From an uncultured Erysipelotrichaceae bacterium (GTDB taxonomy: Bacteria; Bacillota_I; Bacilli_A; Erysipelotrichales; Erysipelotrichaceae), in assembly GCA_903789495.1 (NCBI GenBank), contig CAIFEQ010000001.1:1-64000 (forward strand): DNA of 64,000 nt. The letters run 5' to 3'. The position numbers and the translations under genes are program-made. Shown here one piece after another: positions 1 through 8,681 of the stretch. Position 1 is the first letter of the stretch; the number at the start of each line of letters is the position of its first letter. The notes beneath the pieces are model-generated. The model did no database searches. It was given only the letters and a program-made list of their open reading frames with translations, and was not told where the DNA came from.

Positions 1-2
1 CA

Positions 3-80
3 CTGCTTGATGATGATCACTCTGACCTTGTGCCGCATCCATTGACCGAACCGGTTAAAAAATCCCTGCAGGACCGATGA
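3..80 (+). CDS. 3' end of an unidentified rightward gene (partial)
   Basis: An open frame enters from the left edge and ends at TGA 78-80, giving about 25 residues ending in KKSLQDR. Codons look like those of the neighbours. The frame ends inside the first arm of the hairpin shared with guaA, as expected for two convergent genes. Too little is visible to name a family, and it could be chance. Confidence 0.3.
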   Translation: MLDDDHSDLVPHPLTEPVKKSLQDR

Positions 81-100
81 ATTCAAGACTTGCAGGGATT
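56..100. terminator. Bidirectional terminator between guaA and a convergent gene
   Basis: A 10-bp perfect stem, AATCCCTGCA (61-70) with TGCAGGGATT (91-100), is flanked by an A run on the left (a U tract for the minus strand) and GTGTTTTTATT on the right. It probably ends the pyrG-guaA transcript. Confidence 0.8.
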
Positions 101-107
101 CGTGTTT

Positions 108-1649
108 TTATTCCCACTCAATGGTTCCGGGAGGCTTGGAGGTAATGTCATAGACCACCCGGTTGACATGTTTGACCTCGTTGATGATCCGGTGCGAGAC
201 CTTGTCCAGGACCTCATAGGGAATATGGGCCCAGTCTGCGGTCATGCCGTCGATGGAGGTCACAGCCCGGATGGCAACCACATAATCATAGGTGCGGCCA
301 TCTCCCATGACCCCGACCGAACGGAGGTTGGTCAGGATCGTGAAGTACTGCCAGATCTCCCGGTCCAGGCCGGCATTCCTGATCTCTTCACGCAGAATCG
401 CATCTGATTCGCGGACGATTGCCAGCTTGTCCTCGGTGATTTCCCCCAGCACCCGGATACCCAGACCGGGGCCCGGGAACGGCTGCCGCCAGACAATCTC
501 ATCCGGCAGGCCAAGTTCGGTGCCCAGGGCTCTGACTTCGTCCTTGAACAGCCGGTTCAGCGGTTCAATCAGCTGGAAGTTCATATCCTTGGGCAGACCG
601 CCGACGTTATGATGCGACTTGATCGTTTCTGCCGTCTTCGTGCCGCTTTCGATGACATCGGTATACAGCGTACCCTGGGCCAGCCACTTGATATCCGCAT
701 CCCTGAGCAGTTTCTTTGACTCATCCCGGAAGGTATAGATGAATTCGGAACCGATGATCTTGCGCTTCTGCTCCGGATCCGTCACCCCCTTCAGGCGGCT
801 GAGAAAGCGTTCTTTCGCATCGATCTTGACGACATTGATGTCCATGTCCCGATGCAGAGTATCCATGACCAGCTGGGCTTCGTTCTTGCGCAGCAGACCA
901 TGGTCAATGAACATGCAGTACAGATTCCTGCCGATGGCCTTGTTCAGCAATGCTGCGGTAACGGAGGAATCCACGCCGCCGGACAGGGCCAGCAGGACCT
1001 TCTCATTTCCGACCTTCTGGCGGATCTGCTGTACCTGCTGGTCGATGAAGTTCTTCATGGACCAGTCTGGTGTGCAGCCGCAGACCTTGAAGATGAAATT
1101 GCTCAGGATCTGATTGCCGTATTCCGTATTGCGCACTTCCGGATGAAACTGGACGCCATAGATCTTATGTTCGTCATCCGCACTGCCGGCATAGGGGCAG
1201 GTCGGACTGCTGGCGGTGACCCGGTGGCCCGGAGCCAGTTTCTGCACCTGGGTGCCATGGCTCATCCAGACGGTCTGGTGCTTGGGCAGGCCGTCGAAGA
1301 GAATACAGTCATCGACGATATCGATCTGCCGGCGGCCGTATTCCCGCTTGTCAATGCTCTGGACCTCGCCGCCGTTCATGTAGTGGATCAGCTGCATCCC
1401 GTAGCAGATGCCTAGCAGCGGAACCCCGCTGGTGAAGATCGCCGGGTCGCAGGACGGGGCAATATCTTCATAGACACTGTGGGGACCGCCGGTGAAGATG
1501 ATGCCTCTGACGTCTCCCAGAGCCAGGATGTCGGCCAGCTTCATATCGCCCCGGTAGAGCTCACTGTAGACGCCGAGATCCCGGATGCGGCGGCAGATCA
1601 GCTGATTGTACTGACTGCCGAAATCCAGCACGACGATCTTGTCACTCAT
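108..1649 (-). CDS. guaA: GMP synthase (glutamine-hydrolysing)
   Basis: Converts XMP, ATP and glutamine to GMP in the cytoplasm, the last step of GMP synthesis. The 513-residue product has the usual full length. An N-terminal class I glutamine amidotransferase domain carries the nucleophile in GICYGMQ and HPE further on. It is followed by the ATP pyrophosphatase domain with the PP-loop LSGGVDSS (about residues 220-230) and the C-terminal dimerisation domain ending KPPGTIEWE. The ATG overlaps the end of pyrG (ATGAGTGA), so the two genes are translationally coupled and joined in one nucleotide operon. A strong hairpin follows. Confidence 0.97.
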   Translation of the reverse strand: MSDKIVVLDFGSQYNQLICRRIRDLGVYSELYRGDMKLADILALGDVRGIIFTGGPHSVYEDIAPSCDPAIFTSGVPLLGICYGMQLIHYMNGGEVQSIDKREYGRRQIDIVDDCILFDGLPKHQTVWMSHGTQVQKLAPGHRVTASSPTCPYAGSADDEHKIYGVQFHPEVRNTEYGNQILSNFIFKVCGCTPDWSMKNFIDQQVQQIRQKVGNEKVLLALSGGVDSSVTAALLNKAIGRNLYCMFIDHGLLRKNEAQLVMDTLHRDMDINVVKIDAKERFLSRLKGVTDPEQKRKIIGSEFIYTFRDESKKLLRDADIKWLAQGTLYTDVIESGTKTAETIKSHHNVGGLPKDMNFQLIEPLNRLFKDEVRALGTELGLPDEIVWRQPFPGPGLGIRVLGEITEDKLAIVRESDAILREEIRNAGLDREIWQYFTILTNLRSVGVMGDGRTYDYVVAIRAVTSIDGMTADWAHIPYEVLDKVSHRIINEVKHVNRVVYDITSKPPGTIEWE

Positions 1650-3285
1650 TGGGAATGTCCTCTTCCCGGTCAGCCTTCTGTTTGTCCTGGTAAGCCAGGG
1701 CTGCCTTGATCAGACCGGCATACAGCGGCGCGGCATGCGTGGGACGGCTCTTGAATTCCGGATGGAACTGAATGCCGATGAAGAAGTCGCACTTGGGATT
1801 CTCCATGGCCTCGACCAGACGCCCGTCCGGGGATTCCCCGACGACCTTGAAACCGGCTTCTTCCAGTTCGGCCCGGTAGTCGTTGTTCACTTCATATCTG
1901 TGCCGATGGCGGTCCGAGATCTCCCTGGTCCCGATGCCATAGCAGGATTCAAAGACCGTACCCGGATGGACGATGCAGGGATAGGCCCCCAGACGCATCG
2001 TACCGCCCTTGTCTATTTCATCGTTCTGGCCCGGCATGAAGTCGATCACCAGATGCTTGCTGTCGGGATTGAACTCCCGGGAACTGGCATCCGTGTAGCC
2101 CAGAACGTGTCTGGCAAATTCAATGACGGCAATCTGCAGACCCAGACAGACGCCCAGGAAAGGCACATTGTGGGTCCGGGCATACTGGGCGGTGGTGATC
2201 ATGCCCTCGATGCCCCGGCCGCCGAAGCCGCCCGGCACCACGATGCCGTCGCAGTTGCGGAAGGTCTCCTCGACATTTTCCGGCGTGATGCCGTCCGATT
2301 CGACCCATTTGATATCCACAAAGCAGCCATGTTCATAGCCGCCATGCTTCAGGGCCTCGGCGACAGAGAGATATGCATCATGCAGCTTGACATACTTGCC
2401 AGCAATGGCAATCCGCACCTTGCGGCTGCGGGAATGGATCTTGGCCAGCATGGCATTCCACTTGGTCAGATCGATGTTCGGCGCATTGATGTGCAGTTCC
2501 CGGCAGACGATGGCCGAGAAGTTCTGCGTCTCCAGCATGGTCGGGGCTTCGTACAGTTCGGAAACCGTCGTATCCTCGATCACGCATTCCGGCTTGACGT
2601 TGCAGAACATCGAGATCTTCTGCCGGATCTCTTCCGGCAGATGCCCGTCGCAGCGGCAGACGATGATGTTGGGTCTTACCCCAGCGTTCTGCAGCTCCTT
2701 CACGGAGTGCTGCGTCGGCTTGGACTTGTATTCATTGGAACCGGAGATGAAGGGAACCAGGGTCACATGGATGAAGCAGACATTGCCCGGATCCTGTTCC
2801 AGCGAGATCTGCCGGATGGCTTCGATGAAGGGCTGGGATTCCATGTCCCCGACCGTGCCGCCGATCTCGGTGATGGTCACATCAGCCTTGGCCAGTTCGC
2901 CGACCTGATAGATGAACCGCTTGATCTCATCGGTGATGTGGGGAATGATCTGAACCGTCTTGCCCAGATACTCGCCCTTTCTTTCCTTATGCAGGACATT
3001 CCAGTAGACCCTGCCGGTCGTCAGGTTAGAATATTTGTTCAGGTTTTCGTTGATGAAGCGCTCATAATGGCCCAGATCCAGATCGGTCACGGCACCGTCT
3101 TCCGTCACGAATACCTCACCATGCTGATACGGAGACATTGTGTCCGGATCCACGTTGATGTAGGGATCCAGTTTCTGCGAGATGACCTTCAGTCCCCGCT
3201 CCTTCAGCAGTCTGCCCAGAGACGCCGCCACAATGCCTTTGCCCAAGCCCGAAACAACACCGCCGGTAACAAATATATACTTCAT
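1642..3285 (-). CDS. pyrG: CTP synthase
   Basis: Makes CTP from UTP, ATP and glutamine. The product is 547 residues, the standard size. The N-terminal synthetase domain opens with a P-loop region, VSGLGKGI, and includes GGTVGDMES. The C-terminal glutamine amidotransferase has its nucleophile in GVCLGLQ and a late HPEF. The start at 3285 follows TGGAGGGG. It is the first gene of the pyrG-guaA operon, with a recognisable promoter about 115 bp upstream. The leader holds a hairpin that could take part in control, but CTP-dependent attenuation is not demonstrated by the sequence. Confidence 0.97.
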   Translation of the reverse strand: MKYIFVTGGVVSGLGKGIVAASLGRLLKERGLKVISQKLDPYINVDPDTMSPYQHGEVFVTEDGAVTDLDLGHYERFINENLNKYSNLTTGRVYWNVLHKERKGEYLGKTVQIIPHITDEIKRFIYQVGELAKADVTITEIGGTVGDMESQPFIEAIRQISLEQDPGNVCFIHVTLVPFISGSNEYKSKPTQHSVKELQNAGVRPNIIVCRCDGHLPEEIRQKISMFCNVKPECVIEDTTVSELYEAPTMLETQNFSAIVCRELHINAPNIDLTKWNAMLAKIHSRSRKVRIAIAGKYVKLHDAYLSVAEALKHGGYEHGCFVDIKWVESDGITPENVEETFRNCDGIVVPGGFGGRGIEGMITTAQYARTHNVPFLGVCLGLQIAVIEFARHVLGYTDASSREFNPDSKHLVIDFMPGQNDEIDKGGTMRLGAYPCIVHPGTVFESCYGIGTREISDRHRHRYEVNNDYRAELEEAGFKVVGESPDGRLVEAMENPKCDFFIGIQFHPEFKSRPTHAAPLYAGLIKAALAYQDKQKADREEDIPNE

Positions 3286-3339
3286 ACACTATCCCCTCCA
3301 GTCGGATATGCACACCAAATAAAAACAAGGTCGAATTTC

Positions 3340-3366
3340 AACGGCTCAAGAGCCGTTTTTTTTTTC
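3340..3366 (-). other. Hairpin in the pyrG leader, next to an A10/T10 tract
   Basis: AACGGCT-CAAG-AGCCGTT (3340-3357) is followed on the plus strand by a run of ten T, so in the pyrG mRNA an A10 run precedes the hairpin. The U tract points the wrong way for a leader terminator of pyrG. The hairpin may stop plus-strand (antisense) transcripts or act as a leader structure. Its function is open. Confidence 0.45.
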
Positions 3367-3398
3367 ACCTCGCGTATGTATGGATCAAATACGGAATG

Positions 3399-3428
3399 AT
3401 TATATATCCGCCTTCCGGCATTAAGCAA
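3399..3428 (-). promoter_or_regulatory. Promoter of pyrG-guaA
   Basis: Minus-strand -10 TATAAT (3404-3399) and -35 TTGCTT (3428-3423) are 18 bp apart. They lie upstream of the pyrG leader, with no other gene between. Confidence 0.6.
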
Positions 3429-3515
3429 TAAAAACCCCGGTACTTTTTCGATTTTTTTCCGCCCTCTGTCTCAGTATATGCGGAAAGTTTCTGCTTCCTT
3501 TCTGAAAGCCGGATT

Positions 3516-4685
3516 TCAGCCCGCTGCGTTGCTGGCGGCGGCTTCGACATAGGAGAAGAACTGCTCCTTTTCCACATAGCCCGGCACATAGCCATAGAGC
3601 TTTCCGTCCGGCTGGAAGAGGAACGTATACGGATAGCCGTTGATCCCGTAATGCTGCGTCATGCTGTAGTCCGTGTCATACAGAATGAGCATGTCATAGC
3701 CCCGTTCATCCATATAGCTCTGGATCTCGTCAATCGTGCCCTCCGAGCCCAGCTCCGGGGCGGCAATGAGAATGACCTTGACGTCGGCATAGGTATCCTG
3801 CACTTCCTGCAGGATCGGCAGGAACTGGTTGCAGTAATGGCACCAGGTCCCGAAGAAATTCACGATCACGGTCTGCCCGGCATAGTCCGCCATGTCCACG
3901 ATCTGTCCCTGCCCGTCCGGCAGGCTGAAGGAATGGGTCAGATATTCCGTGGTGGTCTCGGTCTGTACCGTTTCGCTGGCTGCGGCAGAAGTGCTGTCGG
4001 TTTTCTGACCGGCCGTCGCAATCATCCAGCAGCCCAGCACCATGAGCAGAACGCCGCCGATCTTCTGGGCCCAGCGTACGGCCTTCTGATTCTTCTTCAG
4101 GAAGGCCAGGATCTCCTCGGTGAACAGGCCGATCAGCAGGAACATGATGACAAAGCCCAGACAGTAAATACCAAGACACGCAAACCCCTGGGCCCGGGTC
4201 TCACTGCCGGCCGCCAGGATGATCGCACTGGCCAGGTAAGGACCGTTGCACGGGGTCCAGGCAAAGGAGAAGAAGAAACCCAGCAGATACGCCTCCAGTC
4301 CGCTGCGCACCCGGTGGGCCCGGGTCTGCAGACGGTGCTCCTGCTCCAGGAACGGGATCTGGATCACCCCGAAGGCAAACAGACCGAAAAAGAGCAGCAG
4401 ACAGCCGCCGACAATCTGAAAGACCAGCCGGTGTGCCTGAATGAACCGGGATAAGGCGGTGGAGGCCAGGGCCATCAGCACATAGACCGTACAGATGCCC
4501 AGCACAAACAGCAGGACCGTCCAGAAGGTATGCCAGCGGCGGCCCTTCTGATCCTGCTGGCCGGCATCGATCCCCAGATACCCCAGCAGCACCGGCAGAA
4601 CCGGCAGCACGCAGGGTGAAAAGAAGGACAGCAGTCCTTCCGTAAACAGTGAAAGATAACTGATCGTCGTATTCATATCAGGCAC
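3516..4685 (-). CDS. CcdA-type membrane thiol transporter fused to a thioredoxin-like domain
   Basis: A 389-residue fusion. Residues 1-210 are a six- to seven-helix CcdA/DsbD-beta domain with the family start FFSPCVLPVLPVLLGYLG and a second Cys in FAWTPCNGPY; these two Cys pass electrons across the membrane. A Ser/Thr/Glu-rich linker leads to an extracytoplasmic TlpA/ResA-like thioredoxin domain with WCHYC (around residue 285) and a cis-Pro in GINGYPYTFL. It probably delivers reductant from cytoplasmic thioredoxin to exported proteins. It overlaps uppP by 8 bp, so the two are co-transcribed. Cytochrome c maturation is unlikely to be its job because no cytochrome genes are nearby, but that is inference. 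Confidence 0.9.
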   Translation of the reverse strand: MPDMNTTISYLSLFTEGLLSFFSPCVLPVLPVLLGYLGIDAGQQDQKGRRWHTFWTVLLFVLGICTVYVLMALASTALSRFIQAHRLVFQIVGGCLLLFFGLFAFGVIQIPFLEQEHRLQTRAHRVRSGLEAYLLGFFFSFAWTPCNGPYLASAIILAAGSETRAQGFACLGIYCLGFVIMFLLIGLFTEEILAFLKKNQKAVRWAQKIGGVLLMVLGCWMIATAGQKTDSTSAAASETVQTETTTEYLTHSFSLPDGQGQIVDMADYAGQTVIVNFFGTWCHYCNQFLPILQEVQDTYADVKVILIAAPELGSEGTIDEIQSYMDERGYDMLILYDTDYSMTQHYGINGYPYTFLFQPDGKLYGYVPGYVEKEQFFSYVEAAASNAAG

Positions 4686-5532
4686 TGACCGCAGCAGGCA
4701 GGATCCCGGCCGCTGCCAGGATCAGAATCAGCACGCCCAGGATGATCCGGTAGATGCCGAAAACCCGGAAGTCGTGCTGACGGATATAGGCCAGCAGGTA
4801 GCGGATCACCGCCACCGAGACCAGAAAGGCCACCACCATGCCGACCAGCAGAACGGCCAGGGCACCGGCCGTCAGGCTGACCTGCATCTTGACCAGCTTC
4901 AGCACACTGGCTCCCAGCATGACGGGAATGGCCATGAAGAAGGAGAATTCGGTGGCACACGTCCGGCTGCAGCCGCAGAGCGTGGCACCCAGGATGGTAC
5001 TGCCAGAGCGGGAGGTGCCGGGAATCAGCGCCAGGGCCTGGTAGCAGCCGATCTTCAGAGCGGTACCCACATCCATTCCGCGGATGCTTCTGATGCGGGC
5101 GGTGCTGTCATCCTGGCGGATCTTCAGGAACAGAACGCCATAGACAATCAGGGCAATGGCGATCACCACCGGCGTCGACAGTTTCGCATCGATGAGATCA
5201 TTCAGCAGCACCCCGGCAATCCCGGCCGGTATGCAGGCAATGATGATCAGCACCCAGAGCCGCCAGGTGCGCTTCTTCTGTACCTCGTCCTTCCGGGAAG
5301 AAAAAGGATTCAGCTTCTGCCAGTACAGAACCAGTACCGCCAGAATGGAACCGAACTGAATGACCACTTTATACATATCCCAGAATTCCGTATTGGCAGC
5401 CGCCGTGTCATAGACCTGCAGAGGCAGGAAGGTTTCCAGCAGAATCAGATGACCGGTACTGCTGATGGGAAGCCATTCGGTGATGCCCTGTACAATACCG
5501 AAAACAATGGATTTCAGAATTTCAATCAGCAT
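4678..5532 (-). CDS. uppP: Undecaprenyl-diphosphatase (BacA/UppP)
   Basis: Removes one phosphate from undecaprenyl diphosphate so that the lipid carrier can be reused for peptidoglycan and teichoic acid synthesis. The 284-residue integral membrane protein has both family signatures: GITEWLPISSTGHLIL near the N-terminus with the catalytic Glu, and PGTSRSGSTI around residue 170. The length is normal. A TATAAT sequence lies about 30 bp upstream. The end overlaps the start of the CcdA-thioredoxin gene. It may also confer bacitracin tolerance, as in other bacteria. Confidence 0.96.
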   Translation of the reverse strand: MLIEILKSIVFGIVQGITEWLPISSTGHLILLETFLPLQVYDTAAANTEFWDMYKVVIQFGSILAVLVLYWQKLNPFSSRKDEVQKKRTWRLWVLIIIACIPAGIAGVLLNDLIDAKLSTPVVIAIALIVYGVLFLKIRQDDSTARIRSIRGMDVGTALKIGCYQALALIPGTSRSGSTILGATLCGCSRTCATEFSFFMAIPVMLGASVLKLVKMQVSLTAGALAVLLVGMVVAFLVSVAVIRYLLAYIRQHDFRVFGIYRIILGVLILILAAAGILPAAVSA

Positions 5533-5566
5533 AATCTCCGCTCCGGATACGGGCCCATTATAACAT

Positions 5567-5594
5567 CAAAAGGAGGTGCCGCGAGGACACCTCC
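5567..5594 (-). terminator. Terminator of the radical SAM gene
   Basis: GGAGGTG (5572-5578) pairs with CACCTCC (5588-5594). On the minus strand the stem is followed by TTTTGATG. Confidence 0.8.
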
Positions 5595-5625
5595 ATTGGC
5601 TTTGCAGACGGGATCCGGACAGCGG

Positions 5626-7002
5626 TCAGTTGACCTGTTCTTTCTTCTCCGGATGTTCTTCTTCCCAGAGCTCCTTGGCCTTCGGAGCCCACTTCTTGGC
5701 ATATTCGATCGTCTTGCTGGTCAGATGCTCAGGCGATTCGGCAGACGTCAGGTCGGTGGAATGCGCACCGGTCTCGTTGACCATCTTGACGATATAGCCA
5801 GGGTTCTCCAGCATCGGGCACGGCTGGAACATGTTCTGGTTGAACGGCTGCAGCTCATGATACTTCATGAACAGCGGCTGTCTCAGGCAGTCCAGCAGAT
5901 CCTGGTCCTTGATGTTGGCAGAGCTGTAGTGAATGAAGACGCACGGCTCGACGTCGCCGTTGGAGTTGATATGGCAGTAGTTCTTGCCGCCGGCAATGCA
6001 GCCGCCGATATACTCGCCGTCGTTCTGGAAGTCGATCGAGAAGATCTGGAACGGCGACTCTTCGGAACGGATGTAGCGGACTCTGCGGTAGACATACTCC
6101 CGCTCGTCCGGCTCCAGCAGCAGATCCGGCGTGGCATCGTTGCCGACCGGCATGTAGTGGAAGTACCACACCACCCGGGCACCGGCATCGATGATCGTAT
6201 TGATGAAGTCATCCGAGGTGACGGTCTTGTAGTTGGCATGCGTATAGCAGACACTGACCGCAAAGACAATGCCGTACTTCTTCAGCAGGCTGAAGGCATG
6301 CATGATCTCATCATAGGAACCATTGCCGCGTCTGGCATCGTTGGTTTCTTCCGTGCCTTCCAGAGACAGGGCGAAACTCAGGTTGCCCAGACGGACGCAT
6401 TCCTTGCAGAAGTCTTCATCGATCATGGAGCCGTTGGTGAAGATGTGGAAGTAGCAGTCATGGTGCTTTTCCGCCAGCTTCAGGATGTCAGCCTTGCGCA
6501 TCAGAGGCTCGCCGCCGGTCATCAGATACACGAAGATGCCCAGTTCCTTGCCCTGTGTGCAGATCTTGTCCATATCATCGAAGCTCAGATTCAGCTGATG
6601 CCCGTATTCCGCCGCCCAGCAGCCGATGCAGTGCTTGTTGCAGGCGCTCGTCGGGTCAAACAGAATCGTCCAGCCGATGTTGCAGTTATACTTCTTCATC
6701 ATGGCCTTCTGACGGGGAATGCCCAGCAGGGAGCCATTGATGGCAAAGTTTTCCGCAAACATGTTGATGCAGTTCGGATTCAGTTCCTTGAAGATCCGCA
6801 CCGCATACTTATACCACTTGTTATTGGGGTCACCCAGAACCCGGCCCAGAAATTCCATCTGAGCCGGCATGGCTTCAGCCCCGCCATGCTTGGTGATCCA
6901 GTCAACCGCCTTGGGGATATTATTCTCCGGGTCCTTCTGCAGATAGTTGAAGAACTGGCGCGTGGAGAATGCCTTTACCTGTTCCGAAAACGATCTTTCC
7001 AT
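5626..7002 (-). CDS. Radical SAM enzyme with C-terminal cysteine cluster
   Basis: A 458-residue protein with an unrecognised N-terminal helical part of about 110 residues. It is followed by a radical SAM core carrying CNKHCIGC, the CxxxCxxC that binds the SAM-cleaving 4Fe-4S cluster, and GGEPL for SAM binding. A C-terminal region with Cys in GGCIAGG, YCHI, EPCVF and QPCPM resembles a SPASM-type auxiliary cluster. The substrate cannot be told from sequence. The gene stands alone, with its own promoter, an AGGAGG site and a terminator. A peptide or lipid modification role is possible but unproven. Confidence 0.88.
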   Translation of the reverse strand: MERSFSEQVKAFSTRQFFNYLQKDPENNIPKAVDWITKHGGAEAMPAQMEFLGRVLGDPNNKWYKYAVRIFKELNPNCINMFAENFAINGSLLGIPRQKAMMKKYNCNIGWTILFDPTSACNKHCIGCWAAEYGHQLNLSFDDMDKICTQGKELGIFVYLMTGGEPLMRKADILKLAEKHHDCYFHIFTNGSMIDEDFCKECVRLGNLSFALSLEGTEETNDARRGNGSYDEIMHAFSLLKKYGIVFAVSVCYTHANYKTVTSDDFINTIIDAGARVVWYFHYMPVGNDATPDLLLEPDEREYVYRRVRYIRSEESPFQIFSIDFQNDGEYIGGCIAGGKNYCHINSNGDVEPCVFIHYSSANIKDQDLLDCLRQPLFMKYHELQPFNQNMFQPCPMLENPGYIVKMVNETGAHSTDLTSAESPEHLTSKTIEYAKKWAPKAKELWEEEHPEKKEQVN

Positions 7003-7025
7003 AAATCCTCCTAAGCTCTGTCTTA

Positions 7026-7054
7026 AGTTTAGGCAGGGGCAAAATTCAAATCAA
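7026..7054 (-). promoter_or_regulatory. Promoter of the radical SAM gene
   Basis: Minus strand -35 TTGATT (7054-7049), 17-bp spacer, -10 TAAACT (7031-7026). An AGGAGG site follows about 10 bp before the ATG at 7002. Confidence 0.5.
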
Positions 7055-7154
7055 TCGGAAATGTTGCACAGATAAACACTTTAAGTTTTTTGTATAACGC
7101 CCCGGAAAGCCCGGAAAACAGGGCAATTCGTGCTATGATGGGACAGATGAATAT

Positions 7155-8144
7155 ATGAACATTCCTTCTTTCTTAAAACCCGGCAGCATGGTTGGCATCA
7201 CGGCCCCCAGTGCCCCGGTGGATCCGCAGGAGTCTGCCTTTCAGAAATCCCTGGCCGTGCTGCGCAGCTGCGGCTGGCAGCTGTGCCTCAGTGAGGATGT
7301 CTATGGCCAGGGTCTGCGCAGTGCTTCTGCCGCCGACCGGGCGGAACAGCTGAATGAACAGTTCCGCAATCCGCAGTGCGATGCGGTCTTCTGTGCCAGC
7401 GGCGGCGACTTCCTGTTTGAAATCCTGCCCCTGGTGGACTGGGCTGCCCTGCAGAAAAACCCGAAGATCCTGCTGGGGGCGTCGGACCCGACCAGCCTGT
7501 TGTTTGCCTGCTCCACCAGGTATGACCTGCTGACCTTCTATGGTTTCAATGCGGGCAGCTTTCATGCCGGACGGGCCAACCGTTCCGTGCGCCATGCCCT
7601 GGATTTGCTGCAGGGCAGAACCGTCGTTCAGAAAAGCTACAGCCGCATCGATGCCCGGCCGCCCTTCTCCGAGGATCCCTGGCGCAGCCGGCCTTCCCGC
7701 TGGCATGCTTCGCAGGAGCGCTTTCATATTTCCGGTCTTTGCATCGGGGGCTGTGTGGATGTGCTCAAGGATATGATCGGAACACCCTATGAGGACATGA
7801 AGGGCTTCCTCCGCCGGCATGCGGATGCCGGGACCATCTGGTATCTGGACAGCTTCTCCCTGTCTGCGGAAGGTCTTTACCGTACCCTGCTGCAGATGCG
7901 CTATGCCGGCTGGTTTGACCGCTGCCGCGGCGTAATCCTGGGCCGGCCTGCTTTTGCGTCCAGTGAAACCGGCATGCGCTATGACGAGGCTCTGCGTCTG
8001 GCCTTTGCGGATCAGCCGGAAGTCAAGCTGCTCTGGAATGCGGATGTCGGACACACTCTGCCCCATTTCCTGATGATCAATGGTGCCTGCCTGGATCTTG
8101 ACTGGCAGCAGGGCCAGGCCAGTCTGGAATTCCGATTGAAATAA
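7155..8144 (+). CDS. S66 family (LD-carboxypeptidase-like) peptidase
   Basis: A 329-residue cytoplasmic Ser peptidase of the S66 family, whose known members trim murein tetrapeptides or cleave related peptides such as microcin C. The Ser nucleophile sits in LLGASDPTS and the His in DVGHTLPHF. The segment that normally reads LES or LED, supplying the catalytic Glu, reads YLDSF here, an apparent Glu-to-Asp change. It is transcribed divergently from the radical SAM gene. The ribosome site (GATGGGACAG) is weak. Family membership is clear; activity on murein is less sure because of the Asp. Confidence 0.85.
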   Translation: MNIPSFLKPGSMVGITAPSAPVDPQESAFQKSLAVLRSCGWQLCLSEDVYGQGLRSASAADRAEQLNEQFRNPQCDAVFCASGGDFLFEILPLVDWAALQKNPKILLGASDPTSLLFACSTRYDLLTFYGFNAGSFHAGRANRSVRHALDLLQGRTVVQKSYSRIDARPPFSEDPWRSRPSRWHASQERFHISGLCIGGCVDVLKDMIGTPYEDMKGFLRRHADAGTIWYLDSFSLSAEGLYRTLLQMRYAGWFDRCRGVILGRPAFASSETGMRYDEALRLAFADQPEVKLLWNADVGHTLPHFLMINGACLDLDWQQGQASLEFRLK

Positions 8145-8178
8145 AGCGGGGTTATGGTAAAATATCTCCTGCACAAGT

Positions 8179-8254
8179 GGGGTTGTAGCTCAGCTGGGAG
8201 AGCGCACGGTTCGCATCCGTGAGGTCGCGAGTTCGATCCTCGTCAGCTCCACCA
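8179..8254 (+). tRNA. tRNA-Ala (CGC)
   Basis: A full cloverleaf with CCA encoded. The acceptor stem pairs GGGGTTG with CAGCTCC and includes the G3:U70 wobble that marks alanine tRNAs. The anticodon arm is CACGG-TTCGCAT-CCGTG, giving anticodon CGC for GCG codons. The T arm contains GTTCGATC. It starts 35 bp after the S66 peptidase gene. Confidence 0.95.
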
Positions 8255-8263
8255 TAGAGCCCA

Positions 8264-8291
8264 AAAACCGCATGACCATGCGGTTTTCATT
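8264..8291 (+). terminator. Terminator of tRNA-Ala(CGC)
   Basis: AAAACCGCAT and ATGCGGTTTT form a 10-bp stem with loop GACC, followed by a T-rich tract. Confidence 0.85.
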
Positions 8292-8297
8292 TTTCGG

Positions 8298-8318
8298 GAC
8301 CCGAATCAGACCCGAATC
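8298..8318 (+). repeat. Tandem GACCCGAATC repeats downstream of tRNA-Ala
   Basis: GACCCGAATC occurs at 8298-8307 and 8309-8318, followed by GAATCG. Similar GGGAC-containing pairs follow tRNA-Val and lie at both ends of the tRNA-Thr element, where they look like integrase arm sites. The rest of 8319-8681 has no gene. It holds only a CCAGATCAT/ATGATCTGG hairpin (8494-8523) and T-rich DNA before ltaS. Confidence 0.5.
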
Positions 8319-8681
8319 GAATCGTTTTTGTCTCTTGCCTCATGTCTTTTTCACGTTCTCTTATTTTGTCATCAACAAAAGTTCAGCTGATCTCCGTAAG
8401 TAAGATAGATGACCGGCAGGCCTGTCCTGTCGCTACGCGTTTCTGTGATACAGGCTGATACCGGTAATCTTCCTGCAGGATTTCAAGGGAAAACCAGATC
8501 ATACAGAACGGATCATGATCTGGCTACTTCCTAATTTATATCTTCTGCTTCTGTCGGGAATTTGTTCTGTCCGGCGCAGACGCTGGATAAATTCCCCGTG
8601 TTTTTCTATAGTTTTTACATACCATATTTTTGTCTTTTCCTTTCTTAACTTTTCCTTTAAATGCAGTTAACATAATGGATA

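Noticed and set aside
1639..3399. A 586-codon open frame on the plus strand across pyrG
   Set aside because: It is antisense to an unmistakable CTP synthase, has no ribosome site and no family-like motif; long antisense frames are common in this GC-rich sequence.
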